A DNA stretch of 64,000 nt from Physella acuta (lineage: Eukaryota > Mollusca > Gastropoda > Physidae): NCBI RefSeq assembly GCF_028476545.1, contig NW_026732698.1:62001-126000 (forward strand). Direction: 5' to 3'. A program made the position numbers and the translations under genes. Below are positions 36,600 to 48,109 of the stretch, in pieces (positions within the stretch are counted from its first letter, which is position 1; each line of letters starts with the position of its first letter). A model generated the notes under the pieces. It saw only the letters and a program-made list of their open reading frames with translations. It was not told the DNA's origin and ran no database searches.

Positions 36600-37565
36600 T
36601 ACACTGATAAGTAATAAGTATAGTTTTTTTCCGTCAATTTGATTAAGGTGTTATAGTTATTTCATACCCATGACAACGTTTTCTGGCGTACGAAATGTTT
36701 TTTTATTTTTTTTATTTTTGTACTAACATCTGACGTCACCACAGGGTTTCATTAAGTCAAATGTGCCCATTTCAAAACAAGGGAGAACACCGGTGCATAT
36801 TTCTCTCCCCTTTTTTGCTATTCGATTAAGAGTTGTCCCTGACTAGCTCTAGATGAAGACCGCGATACCAGCAATACTAGACGGGGCAGCTCCGATCCTA
36901 ATACAATAAACACTCCAACTAACAGCAGACGACAATGTTTATGGGCGGACCACCAGACGTCTTCTTGGGGGTCAGTGTGACTTCTTTAGCGTGCTAGGGA
37001 AGACGATTCCAGAATAAAGTGGCTGTTAGATGAGTGAGTATCAATAAATGGATGGACGTGTTCGTTATGACAATCGAGTAGAGTTTGTCAGGGTAATGTG
37101 GTGGTCTAGACGTAGAGCGTGCGAGAATTACAATCGTAATTTTTTTTTTGGGATCAAGATGAGTCTAAATTCCAAAGAGCCAAAAGGTATATATAAAACA
37201 CCCAATGATCTTCCGGTAATGCATGTTTTAATTTAAAAGATATAATATATAGTTTTCTTTAAAATATGCCACTATCTTAATATTAGGAATTGACATCGCC
37301 GTATTTCCTTACGAAATATTGAAAACCTCAAAAATATTATACCCAACTATAAGATGCTTACAAAACTGCCATCAAGATGAAGAAACTAATTACAAACCAA
37401 CTACACATAAATTAACCAAAAATACAAAAAAAAAACGTGTACAATCCGTCTACAAACAATCTATAAACCAACAAAACCCTTATAAACAAATCGCGTAACA
37501 TTATTATAATAATTAGACACCAACCATAGTTATCCAAATTACCAAAACATCGTATCCGAAGTTTT
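36600..37565. other. Spacer, no gene recognised
   Basis: Moderately mixed composition. A 62-codon plus-strand frame at 37048-37236 has no recognisable features. Confidence 0.35.
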
Positions 37566-37569
37566 CGAC

Positions 37570-37755
37570 TTTGGATGTCGGTTCAGACGTGTGACTGTTG
37601 GACGTCCCTGAGTCCACCCATCTCTGATGGGTACCTGATTCACATTAGTGAAAGTAAAGGCGGCTGAACATAGTGCTAAGTAGGCTACACCATCCCTTAA
37701 TATGCTGAGGTCAAGAAACTTATGAACTGTACTTCATCTGCCCAATAGGTCTATA
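37570..37755 (+). mobile_element. tRNA-derived SINE (family A), head decayed
   Basis: CCTGAGTCCACCCATCTCTG, GTGAAAGTAAAGGCGGCTGA and TATGCTGAGGTCAAGAAACT are intact. The tRNA-like promoter region is hard to recognise. Confidence 0.85.
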
Positions 37756-38078
37756 GTAAATTTACTTACATACAAATCATTTTTTTTTTAAACTTATAGG
37801 CCTAAACCTTATTTAAACCATAGACAAACAAAATACAGCTAATCTAGAAACTCCATTGAGCTGATTCACAAATTCCACAGCCTGTTACTTTTATCCACCA
37901 ACAATAAAAAAAACAACAGATCATGGACACAATCAAATCACGAAACCAAACGTTTCACCCATGACTATCATAAAATCAGATCGAACCATTCTCGACTCCT
38001 GCACCGGAAGTGTAGATGGTAATACGGTGCATACGATTACACCAGATCTCCATTCCAGCGTTGACGCTATCTGGGACA

Positions 38079-38142
38079 AACCCCGGCTGTGATGTAAGTG
38101 TAAGGAGGACAAACCCCGGCTGTGATGTAAGTGTAAGGAGGT
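38079..38142 (+). repeat. 33-bp tandem duplication
   Basis: GACAAACCCCGGCTGTGATG plus TAAGTGTAAGGAG occurs twice back to back. The three overlapping frames here repeat the same 11 residues. Confidence 0.9.
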
Positions 38143-38636
38143 CAAAGACCTCCCGTGACCTACTCACGTTAAAATGGTCGTTTGACCGTAGAGCCAAATT
38201 GAATGTCTGGTCATGTTGACTGAATTGGCCGTAGATCAGTTTGGGGTTTGGAATCTCTCACGAACAAGTGCGGCCATGATTGTGTGTACAGTGAAACATA
38301 CGACACTCCATTACGGAGTGTACGTCATATTTACTTATTTACTCAAAACTATTTACAAAAAATATGTCCTCGAACTATTTTACAGACATTTCTAGTAACT
38401 TTTTGTGCGAGTTATGTTGGACATATTATTTTAACATCAATTTCGGTTTTAGTATTTCGCAAGATCCAACCGATTGAAATAAACTGATGCAGTTTCAATT
38501 TTGTGATTGGAAATTTCATCTTTTTAACCACGAAAATCGTGTCGTATAGAAGTTTAGCGTTAAAATTACTTTAAAGATCAAGGTTAGGGTTAGTAAATGG
38601 TGTGGGGTGTATTTCAGGCTGGGTATAGGGACAAGG

Positions 38637-38708
38637 CTAGTGATTACTTTATTACAACTAGTGTTATTGTAAGAGTTACTTTATTACAACTAGTGTTATT
38701 GTAAGAGT
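38637..38708 (+). repeat. 35-bp tandem duplication
   Basis: TACTTTATTACAACTAGTGT plus TATTGTAAGAGT occurs twice in succession. Confidence 0.85.
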
Positions 38709-38995
38709 ATCTACACAAATAAATAAAAAAATATCCAGACAACGTATTTCATGGATAATAAAAAATTTAAAAAAAAACTACATTTCAAATGTAAAATGAT
38801 GTATTTCGCAAACCGAGAGAAAATTAAAGTAAGTGGTTTCACTGTATATACTTGCATTTCAAAAATATAGGTGCATTTCTGAACTGAATGTTAAAAAACT
38901 GAATGCGGTTTGTATTAGGGAATAGTCTGTTGTACACAAGAAGCTAGTTATATTGAAGTTACGACCGTAAATAACATATTACCCTTCCATTAAGT

Positions 38996-39120
38996 CTAGG
39001 TGTTTCTTTCAGAATATTTTATAAGGGGTTGGGGGGAATGGGTGTTATACTTGAAACTTGGCGGGAGGGGGAGAGGGGGGAAGCTAAATAGACAATTACA
39101 GAGTCTTCATAAGTCTACAG
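38996..39120. mobile_element. hAT-like MITE, family 2, partial
   Basis: GGTGTTTCTTTCAGAATATT followed by ACTTGAAACTTGGCGGGAGG, matching the left half of other copies. A right inverted end could not be found. Confidence 0.55.
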
Positions 39121-39124
39121 TTTT

Positions 39125-39690
39125 TTCACTTAAAGCACTATTACTACTGAGCATTTAACAGTTTCAATTTTTTTTAAATTAAAATTCCAACTCTCTCGTT
39201 CCTTTTAAAACAAGCAGCCATTACAAGAACGGACAGATCAATGGGATCAAAGACAGGCCATGCTAATCTGGCTGATGGCGCTCGCATTTCTAATCCAGTT
39301 TTAAGACACCCTAAACAAAACCAAGACATAGCTGGCATAGAAGTTCTCCAACCAAATAGATTAGAATTTCTATTGTAGGCGCGCACAAAACCAGGCATTA
39401 CAATATTGCATTTCAATGTTGTTGTTTTTGTTCATAGTTTTATCCTAAAGCCGGGGCCATTTCGTGCACATTTTGACAAATTTGTGACCGAAGAGAGAAA
39501 ACAGATACACTTTTTGTAATTGATTTCTACATTAATTTAAGCAAATTCATCTATTAAATGCTGCAAACATAATACTTATTTCAATAGTTTTTGCATAATA
39601 ATATGTATGAGTCACGTACTTATAAAAATCTGTACTAGATCTATTGAATGAATGATACAAGTCAGGCCGTTAAAAAAAATAACCCATATG
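39125..39690. other. Spacer with an unassigned exon-like plus-strand frame
   Basis: From about 39220 to 39375 a plus-strand frame with normal amino-acid composition runs to a TAG. It includes KTGHANLADGARISNPV. No acceptor or family could be assigned. The antisense frame covering it has no support. Confidence 0.25.
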
Positions 39691-39697
39691 TAATGTA

Positions 39698-40090
39698 AGC
39701 GAGACAGAGTGAATGGGACGGTGCTGGACTGCTAACTTGAAAGTCTCAAGTTCAAATCCGGGTTCAAGCCAGTCGAACTGAGTCCACCCAGCTCTGATGG
39801 GTAGCGGATTCACGGTAGAGAAAGCAAATGCAGCTGGGCATGTTGCTGACCACATTATCACTACATATGCCGAGGTCAAGAAACATATGAACTCTACTTC
39901 ATCTCAGAGGCGTAGCAACCCTTCCCGGTGCCCGGGGACAAACTTTTTGATTTGCACCCCCCCCCCCCCAACCTTTCAATTTATTTTTCCAACCCATTAT
40001 TGGGGACATATGTCCCCCACACGCCCCCCCCCCCCCCCCCCTCCGCCCTCGCTACGCTACTGCTTCATCTGCACATTATATCGTTAGGTC
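39698..40090 (+). mobile_element. tRNA-derived SINE (family A) split by a MITE
   Basis: Complete SINE: head with TGGACTGCTAACTTGAAAGT, B box AAGTTCAAATCCGG, body TGAGTCCACCCAGCTCTGAT, tail AACATATGAACTCTACTTCA. The tail is interrupted at CTTCATCT, which is duplicated on both sides of the inserted element (39905-40062). Confidence 0.92.
39905..40062. mobile_element. hAT-like MITE, family 1 subtype, inside a SINE
   Basis: Starts CAGAGGCGTAGCAACCC and ends CTCGCTACGCTACTG. The identical flanking octamers CTTCATCT are SINE sequence, which proves insertion into the SINE. The core has CCCGGGGACAAACTTTTTGA, C-runs and GGGGACATATGTCCCC. Confidence 0.95.
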
Positions 40091-40217
40091 TATAAAGGAA
40101 TCCATAAGCGACGTAGAGCCACAGACATAACACACACTAGTACTATCAGTTAGGCTATTAATGAAACGGTACCTACGTGAAATGGTACGTCATCATCGTT
40201 ACCGTGAGTAGCCCTTA

Positions 40218-40393
40218 CACTGCGTTTACACTTGCGACATATATACTGTACACGCCTAGAAAGAAAAACTTAACAACTTCGCTAAAAGTTAATTGTATCA
40301 GAACATGTATAAGGGGCCTACTTACTCACTGCGAAATTTTTTTTTTAAATTCTAGACATGTATAGTATATATGTTGCAAGTGTAAACGTTGTG
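40218..40393. mobile_element. MITE with CACTGCGTTTACACTTGCGACA ends (copy 2)
   Basis: Left end CACTGCGTTTACACTTGCGA; right end TTGCAAGTGTAAACGTTGTG. Internal sequence resembles 30559-30725 (AACATGTATAAGGGGCC...AATAGGCCCACC relationship is weak). No coding capacity. Confidence 0.82.
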
Positions 40394-40394
40394 T

Positions 40395-41720
40395 TCGCTT
40401 TAGCAGAATATGGCGGAGGAACTAGAGCTTGTCATAGTCAGAGCTATCTCCCCTGTTTTATAGGGCTAAAGTGTTTTGTTGCGTACTAGCCTTAGTTAAA
40501 TCATAATCAATTCGATTTGTTGAGGAGCCAACACAAAATAGTGTGTCTTTATCAACTGTATAGTAGCTTAGATAATTAGTTATTTCTTAACAGAATTACA
40601 GAACGCATGTATGTTTATCTCAGCTCAAAATCATTGGAGAAGTACAATCAAAGCCCATGCAGAAAAAAAGGGTAATACAATAATAAAAACGAAGCTTATT
40701 AGGAATGTCTTGAGGATGTTTTTTTTTATATTTTTTTATCTAGATTTATAAAAAAAATGGAAATAACAATTTAATAAGTTATGGCGGCATTTTAAAAGTT
40801 TACGCCCATGACACCCCCCCCCATGTACGTATTTCTTTCATACAGGTTATAGGAGTACGTAACCTATTGTTTACTATTAAAATACATAAATAGACCTACA
40901 CAGATCACATGACAAGACCTTGTACTGCAGTAGTGTTCAAAGATCAAATACCGACAGTATTTTAAACAAAATTTTAAATATTTTCATGTACCTACCCAGA
41001 TCAAACAGAACACACAAAGCAAAAATAAAATAAAAAACTCTGCGAGGCATAGGACAACACTCGCATCACCATAGCAACGAGCCCTTTCTAATCAGCACAT
41101 CGCTGACTCAGCAGGAAATACCCCTGACTGTACATTACTGAGAAGACAGTCACAACAATGGATGGATGAACTTTACGAGTTAACGGATTCATCCACGGAG
41201 TGTGGATAACGCGTTGGTTAATGTGAGTGATTTGTGTATCGATATACCTCGATTGATTTGTGTATCGATATACTTAGTCTAAATATACTATCGATATCTG
41301 AAAGATAAGATTGATGTTGTTGTTGATACGACAATATATATGACAGATGTGACTTCCTTAACTTAATTATATGACACTTCTCATCTTAGTGTTATAAAAT
41401 ATGACCCCACCACAATAGTCTAAAGAGATTATGACCCCAATATATGCAGATATATAGATATATGCACACACTTAAAGCACCAATCACTGTAACAAATATC
41501 GGGTCCTTAAGTGCAATTTTCGCTTTAACTAAAAAACATATCACCAGAAGCTCTCTAAATCAACCTCTATCTGATGTTGTATAAAAATAAATTTATCCCT
41601 AGAGTCAAGGAAAAAACTAAGACCCCTCCTTCAATGACAAAAACACTGAACCCTAAATCACGAACAACATCATTGACCCCTTCATAAATCACTAAATCAT
41701 CGATCCCTTCATCATAGTGC
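40395..41720. other. AT-rich spacer
   Basis: Contains GAGCTATCTCCCCTG near 40441 and a 24-bp duplication with GATTTGTGTATCGATATAC at 41228-41276. No exon recognised. Confidence 0.4.
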
Positions 41721-41724
41721 TAAC

Positions 41725-41815
41725 CTCAATCATTGTGCTGACTACACTATCCATTTACATGCCGAGGTCATAGAAACAGGTAAACTCTACTTCATATGCC
41801 AATAAGACCATCAGG
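41725..41815 (+). mobile_element. SINE family A, 3' fragment
   Basis: GTGCTGACTACACTATCCAT, GCCGAGGTCATAGAAACAGG and AAACTCTACTTCATATGCCA. No head. Confidence 0.75.
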
Positions 41816-41859
41816 CTCAACAAATCAGCATTACTCAAGACATAGGGGACGGAGTGGTC

Positions 41860-42118
41860 TAGCACTAGAGAGCTGGACTGCTAACCCGTAAGTCTGGAGC
41901 TCGAAACCGGGTTCAAGTCAGTAGACCGTCCCTGAGTCCACTCAACTCACGTTATGGAACGTAAAAACGGCTGGGCATAGTGCTGACCACACTATCTCTT
42001 CATATGCCGAGATCACAGAAACAAGTGAACTCCACTTCACTTGCCCTATAGACCGTCAGATTTAAAAGGTAGCTCTAATTCACTTGCCCTATAGACCGTC
42101 AGATTTAAAAGGGTAACT
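41860..42118 (+). mobile_element. tRNA-derived SINE (family A) with duplicated tail
   Basis: Head GGGGACGGAGTGGTCTAGCA, body CTGGGCATAGTGCTGACCAC, tail GAACTCCACTTCACTTGCCC. The last about 37 bp (TTCACTTGCCCTATAGACCG plus TCAGATTTAAAAGG) are repeated in tandem, and the 33-bp satellite starts immediately after. Confidence 0.88.
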
Positions 42119-42120
42119 TT

Positions 42121-43318
42121 ACGTTTTACTTACAAGACATATAATACTATGTAACACCTGTATTACAATACATATAATACTATGTAACACCTGTATTACA
42201 ATACATCTAATACTATGTAACACCTGTATTACAAGACATACAATACCATGTAACACCTGTATTACAATACATCTAATACTATGTAACACCTGTATTACAA
42301 GACATATAATACTATGTAACATCTGTATTACAAGACATATAATACTATGTAACACCTGTATTACAATACATCTAATACTATGTAACACCTGTATTACAAG
42401 ACATATAATACCATGTAACACCTGTATTACAATACATCTAATACAATGTAACACCTGTATTACAAGACATATAATACTATGTAACACCTGTATTACAATA
42501 CATCTAATACTATGTAACACCTGTATTACAAGACATATAATACTATGTAACACCTGTATTACAAGACATATAATGCTATGTAGCACCTGTATTACAAGAC
42601 ATATAATACTATGTAACACATGTATTACAAGACATATAATACAATGTAACACCTGTATTACAAGACATATAATACTATGTAACACCTGTATTACAAGACA
42701 TATAATACTATGTAACACCTGTATTACAATACATCTAATACTATGTAACACCTGTATTACAAGACATATAATACTATGTAACACCTGTATTACAAGACAT
42801 ATAATACTATGTAACACCTGTATTACAAGACATATAATACTATGTAACACCTGTATTACAAGACATATAATACTATGTAACACCTGTATTACAATACATC
42901 TAATACTATGTAACACCTGTATTACAAGACATATAATACTATGTAACACCTGTATTACAAGACATATAATACTATGTAACACCTGTATTACAAGACATAT
43001 AATACTATGTAACACCTGTATTACAAGACATATAATACTATGTAACACCTGTATTACAAGACATATAATACTATGTAACACCTGTATTACAAGACATATA
43101 ATACAATGTAACACCTGTATTACAAGACATATAATACTATGTAACACCTGTATTACAAGACATATAATACTATGTAACACCTGTATTACAAGACATATAA
43201 TACTATGTAACACCTGTATTACAAGACATATAATACTATGTAACACCTGTATTACAAGACATATAATACAATGTAACACCTGTATTACAAGACATATAAT
43301 ACTATGTAACACCTGTAA
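42121..43318. repeat. 33-bp satellite array, ~36 units
   Basis: Unit: TACAAGACATATAATACTAT plus GTAACACCTGTAT. Two unit types occur: A (AAGACATATAATAC) and B (AATACATCTAATAC). A and B alternate in the left third; the right two thirds is almost pure A. Because 33 is divisible by three and no stop falls in frame, both strands stay open for hundreds of codons with 11-residue repeats. There is no other sign of coding. Each unit holds a CACCTG/CAGGTG E-box. Confidence 0.95.
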
Positions 43319-43324
43319 TATCAG

Positions 43325-43860
43325 GTTTAACTAAATTTGTCACAAGTAAAATCTTTTTTTTTTCTTTTTCTCAACCGTTAAATAAACGTTGTAATTTATT
43401 CCTTGTTCACCAGATGAGTGAAGGGGTGCAACTGGCTTCAGGCCAGTCCGCCACAATACCGTCACGTCAAGGAAATCATTACTCGCATTCTTCGTCCACG
43501 GGCGATAATGGTCGGCTGTCGGTCACGGCTGATTAGGCGGGCGATAGGCTATGATTCCATGGGTGGAGATCTGTGTGTGTGAGTGTGTTGAAGAATGAGG
43601 CGGGTGTGGGGGGGGGGGGTCATGGAGTGTACGTGGTGGGTCAACGATGGCGTGCGTCAGTTAAGTGTCACAGGGAGTGGGGGGGGGCAGGGAGAGAGTC
43701 GATGAGTGCAAAGGTTAATGGTGATGAGGATGGTTGTGTAACTGTGTTATGTCAAGTAATTACGTAAGAGTTATCCCCACGGTAGTATTGGTACAACCAC
43801 TAGGCCTAACCCTAGCACTTGATAATCTTTACTGTTGTCCAACCCACATGCAAACTATTA
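43325..43860. other. Spacer, moderately GC-rich
   Basis: 43400-43760 is GC-richer than average (CAGGCCAGTCCGCCACAATA, GGCTGTCGGTCACGGC) with G-runs, but no exon or element could be defined. Confidence 0.35.
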
Positions 43861-43865
43861 TTATT

Positions 43866-43896
<31 letters not shown>

Positions 43897-43900
43897 TTGC

Positions 43901-44372
43901 TTCAGACATGTAATTTACAGCCTTGTTCGTTTTAGCATTACAGTTTTCATCTTGTGAGGACTGATACAGATTCACAATAGTAATACTTCTCTGTCACAAG
44001 TACTTTCATTCATTTTTTTTCGTATTTTTTCTATTCTCTTCTTTTTTTGTTTGTTTGCCTCAGACATGTAATTTACAGCGTGTTCGCCTTGCCTTGTTCA
44101 TTTTAGTATTACCGTGTTCATTATCGGCGTGTGTGGACTGATACAGATTTACAATAGTAATACTTCTCTCTTACAATTAGGCCTACTTCTATTCATTTAA
44201 GATGGTTTACTTATGCATAATACAAAACGTTAAATTACAATTTTATTTTAACAACTGAAAATGCAAATGCGTAATTAAATGGCGATTCGATGTTATGTTT
44301 AAAAAGTAACTAAAATATGTAAAAGAGCGATTTTCTTTATTCGGACATGTAATTTACAGCGTCAGTTTGCCT
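43901..44372 (+). repeat. Three spaced copies of a CAGACATGTAATTTACAGC cassette
   Basis: Copies begin near 43904, 44059 and 44341. The first two extend over about 95-115 bp through GACTGATACAGATT and ACAATAGTAATACTTCTCT; the third is only the first 30 bp. A (TTTA)n tract precedes at 43862-43898. Confidence 0.8.
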
Positions 44373-44390
44373 TGCAATTTCTTTTCATTA

Positions 44391-45106
44391 ACTCTTTAAG
44401 ACCGTAACGACGCTCCCAGCGGTCGGTCCGCCGGCCTGCCATACCGTAACGACGCTCCCAGCGTTCGATAAAATTTTCTCTATTTAATTCGTTGTTTTTC
44501 GGAATCCAAGCTTTTAATCGTAAATATAGGTCATGATATCGCTAGAGCGGCCATTTTTCGTTGTATTTACTTCTTGTAGTTTTCTCGTTAGATCGATTTT
44601 GTATTTTATAGAATTTTGTTTGTAAAACAACTCGAAAAACGGCATTTTTTAACACTGCGGAATGCCGTTCAGCGGCCGCGTCTAAACGTTTACGTCGCCG
44701 CATTATAAAATTAACGAAAATTAAAGTATTTATACTAAGACTAATCCGATCCATGATTTTTGTAGATAAATGGACGTACTTTCGTTTTCTATGAATAAGA
44801 ACTCATGAAAAGTTATTCTTATTATTAATTTTCCCAACAGACGCGTAATTTTTGCACGAAAAAATCAACTCTTTATTTTTTCTTCTTTAAATCTAATTAA
44901 TTATCTTTCTTCAATAAATAAATAATTCCTTAAAGTTTATATCAGTGTGTAGGGTATTCAATTACGATTAATTTTTATCAATAATGTGTGGGGTTTAAAT
45001 TAACGGGTAAAAAGATATGGGTCATTTAGCCGCAGGGGTGCTGAAAAAAAATGAGGGAAAAAAAATAATTCCGGTAAAACGTGAAAATAATTACGGGCTT
45101 AAAGAG
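44391..45106. mobile_element. piggyBac-like MITE with TTAA duplications
   Basis: Ends CTCTTTAAGACCGTAACGAC and TTACGGGCTTAAAGAG are inverted repeats, and each is flanked by TTAA (44387-44390, 45107-45110), the piggyBac target. Just inside the left end, CCGTAACGACGCTCCCAGCG occurs twice (44402 and 44443 regions). The internal 70-codon minus-strand frame with MRRRKRLDAAAERHS is unrecognised and far too short for a transposase. Confidence 0.8.
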
Positions 45107-45561
45107 TTAACAAATGAGAACAAATATTTATTTTTTATATTTTATTTTATTTTATTTTTTATTTATTTTTTTTATTTTTTTATTTTTAATATAAATGAAA
45201 TACAAACCACGATCTTCATCAGAATAAACAAGGACTCTCAAAATCTAAGTTTTATTACGATGGCTTTTTAATATCGCAAAGGGTTTTTATGTTGTATCAG
45301 AGAAATGTTTCGAATTTATATTAGTTGACGTTAGAAAACGGACAGAAATTTATAATTTATTTGAAATTTGTAATATAAAACTTTACCAATTCTTCCAGTC
45401 TTTGATAGCAATAACAATTTTACCCATTTAAAACAATTTATGATAAAAATGTACCAGGTTGTCTCCCATATATCGACCAATTAATGGCATTGTCAGCTTT
45501 TCAACAATGCAGTATCTAAACCAATTAAACGATGATGTGTTTCATTCATAAATTCATTCAC

Positions 45562-45563
<2 letters not shown>

Positions 45564-45633
<70 letters not shown>
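45564..45633. repeat. (AT)n microsatellite
   Basis: Pure AT tract of about 70 bp. Confidence 0.95.
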
Positions 45634-45635
<2 letters not shown>

Positions 45636-45639
45636 GCTA

Positions 45640-46048
45640 TGTGTACAAAGGGAGTGGTGAGAAATGGGACACTGATTTGATTTTACCCCTCCACAAAACA
45701 TTTCTTTCTCTCTTCTATCTGTCTAGATTTCAGAATGATCCTATACTTTTTCCAACTCGCTTGTATATGCAATTGTTTAAGGTTTGACAGCGACGTTAAG
45801 ACTTTGGTTCGTGTAAAAATAGACGTTTATGATACAAAATTAAAATTCATCATGTGGGTGAAAAGTGAGCAGGCATGAGAAGTAGAACATTCTTGTAATT
45901 TAGTAAAAACAAAGATATAAGTTTCAATAAATAAATTATAGGCTGAGCACTCGACTGTAAAGATGAAACTATTCCATTAAAATCGCAACTGAATGTGAGA
46001 TGCTGATCTGATGTAAAGTGGGTCTACTTAAAATATCAATTATGAAGT
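45640..46048. other. AT-rich spacer
   Basis: No structure recognised. Confidence 0.3.
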
Positions 46049-46056
46049 GTAACATG

Positions 46057-46205
46057 CAGTGGCGTAGCCAGGAATTGGTCATGGGAGGGGTTCAAACATT
46101 TTTCCATATGTATAAAATCATATATATATATATATATGGGTGTGAGTCCATGGGAGGGGTTATAACCACCCCCACCTAACCACCCCCCCCTTGCCTACGC
46201 CACTG
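46057..46205. mobile_element. hAT-like MITE, family 1b, with internal (AT)n
   Basis: Starts CAGTGGCGTAGCCAGGAATT and ends GCCTACGCCACTG. The core has CATGGGAGGGGTTCAAACAT, ATGTATAAAATCAT, a 10-repeat AT tract and GGGTGTGAGTCCATGGGAGG. Flanks GTAACATG and ATAACGTG match at 6 of 8, a decayed duplication. Confidence 0.85.
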
Positions 46206-46550
46206 ATAACGTGACATTACGTTGACACAAGACTTTACGTTTAACCCAAATAAAGCCCCTGACGCTAACTTCAGCAACTTTATTTGAATGGACAGATGCA
46301 CCCTGTATGTAAATTACACGGCGGAGGAAATAGCGAGATAAAAACAAACATCTCGCGCATGCGTACTGGTTTGGCCTTGATCCAAAGGTAGCAAGACAAA
46401 GCGATGGGTATAATTTGAAATAATGGGACATGGAGTATGGGGGATGTCCGTAAGTTATGCACACAGCATGCAGGCTATTAAGTGAATTACTTTCTTTGCG
46501 TTTGTATCGTCTGGGGTCTCTAGAATGGCAGTAAAACTGGTGCCGTTGTT

Positions 46551-46900
46551 ACAAGTGTTGTAAACCTGGGTTAGAGAAGTTACTGAACTGGGTTAGAAAA
46601 GTTACAGAACTGGGATAGAGAAGTTACAGAACTGGGGTTAGAGTAGTTACAGAACTGGGCTATAGAAGTTACAGAACTTGGATTATAGTTGTTACAGAAA
46701 TGAGGTTAGAGCAGTTACAGAACTGGGTTAGAGAAGTTAAGACTGGGATTATAGATGTTACACAACTGGGTTAGAGAAACTACAGAACTCGGATTATAGT
46801 TGTTACAGAACTGGGATTATAGATGTTACATAACTGGGTTAGAGAAGTTACAGAGTTGGGTTAGAGAAGTTAGAGAACTGGGCTTAGAGAAATTAAGAAC
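46551..46900. repeat. 22-bp minisatellite (GGGTTAGAGAAGTTACAGAA...)
   Basis: About 15 imperfect units, with GGATTATAGTTGTTACAGAA variants scattered among GGTTAGAGAAGTTACAGAAC ones. Confidence 0.9.
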
Positions 46901-46904
46901 TGAC

Positions 46905-47415
46905 GTTATTTATACTACTAAACTGGCAATAAATATGATACAAAACTGATAAACATATGATTTCCACATGTCTGATAATTAAGAGAAACAGTGGGTTAAA
47001 TGCTAATGACAAAATCAGCCGCGTCTGTTAAATATATACCCTTAATACATCGACATTCTATTATACTTGATGGCATACTTGCATAATATGGTTCATTGCA
47101 GTTTTATTGATGGCTGTTAGCTAGGCGTTTGATTACTGCAATATGTAGTATGTGTTGCTGGATTAGCTATTGACGTTCTATTGACAAAATATAAGTCCAA
47201 CTTTTACTCTGTGAGGTGTCATCAGGTCCATTTAGATTTGACATACCAGGACTTTGTAGAGTGAAGACTTCTTAACAATACTAAAACCTGAACTCTAACA
47301 CTAACCTATCTTCATTACTTGATATTAACACATATAACTTTAATACTAATTTCAACCCTAAAAAGATATTAAATCTAACTGTCGTGTACATCAAAATAAT
47401 ACACTTTTGGCTATA
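46905..47415. other. AT-rich spacer
   Basis: No structure recognised. Confidence 0.3.
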
Positions 47416-47417
47416 TA

Positions 47418-47736
47418 GTCATTCTTCTTCTTCTTAGTTCTTAATTCTAGTGTTGGAAGGGATCCCCTCCAACACAATTTAGTATACTTGTCACTTGGTT
47501 ATGCTCCATTGAGGCCATTGACTCCGATTACAGTCTGCTTTACTTTTTGGATTTGCTTCCATAGCCTTTGTTCAAACAAGAACAAACTACAAGGCAGCAG
47601 TTGTTTAATTATGGAGTTATCTCTCCTAGAAGAGTGGTTGTCCTCAGCTAACGAGCCTCATCTGCACGGGGGTTCGAATTCGATACTTTTCGGTTCAGCA
47701 ACCATGAGCTTTATCTACTCGACCGCGCCGAAAAGG
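47418..47736 (-). mobile_element. tRNA-derived SINE (family B)
   Basis: Minus-strand head CGGCGCGGTCGAGTAGATAA, B-box remnant GAATTCGAACC, body with AACAACTGCTGCCTTGTAGT, 3' end AAGAAGAAGAATG. It is intact apart from point differences from the 21492 copy, and lacks that copy's nested head. Confidence 0.88.
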
Positions 47737-47737
47737 T

Positions 47738-47825
47738 ATATGAAAAAAAGTTCACATGTTTCTATTGCCTCGACATATAAATAGATAATTTGGTCGTGTT
47801 CACCATAGTTATAATTCTATCCCTA
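47738..47825 (-). mobile_element. SINE family A, 3' fragment
   Basis: AGTTCACATGTTTCTATTGC, CTCGACATATAAATAGATAA. It abuts the head of the family B SINE. Confidence 0.6.
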
Positions 47826-48109
47826 AAGTTAAAGTCAAGTATAAAGAATGACGTATTTAATCTTATATCGCGAGATATGTAAGTATTGCTAATTAACATA
47901 AACTAATTTTAGTCATTGCAATGTTGCTATTCTGACTATATTCTGACATTGTTTTATACCAGATTAAGCATATTTTTTTTCCAGCGAAAGACCCAAGCCA
48001 AAGTGGCAATACAATAGAGGCTGACAGGGTAGGAAATAGTTGTGAATAGTTGAAAAGACTATCAGTAGAGCGTTTAAAGTGAAGAGCTTTAAGAGAGGCT
48101 GTATATTCC

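Noticed and set aside
39174-39416. 80-codon minus-strand frame and the exon-like plus-strand frame opposite it
   Set aside because: Only one could be real. Neither has a recognisable family, and the acceptor for the plus-strand one is weak.
42119-43312. 397-codon minus-strand frame and 253-codon plus-strand frame with 11-residue repeats
   Set aside because: Both arise from the 33-bp satellite, whose unit is a multiple of three without stops. Both strands are open and there is no other coding sign.
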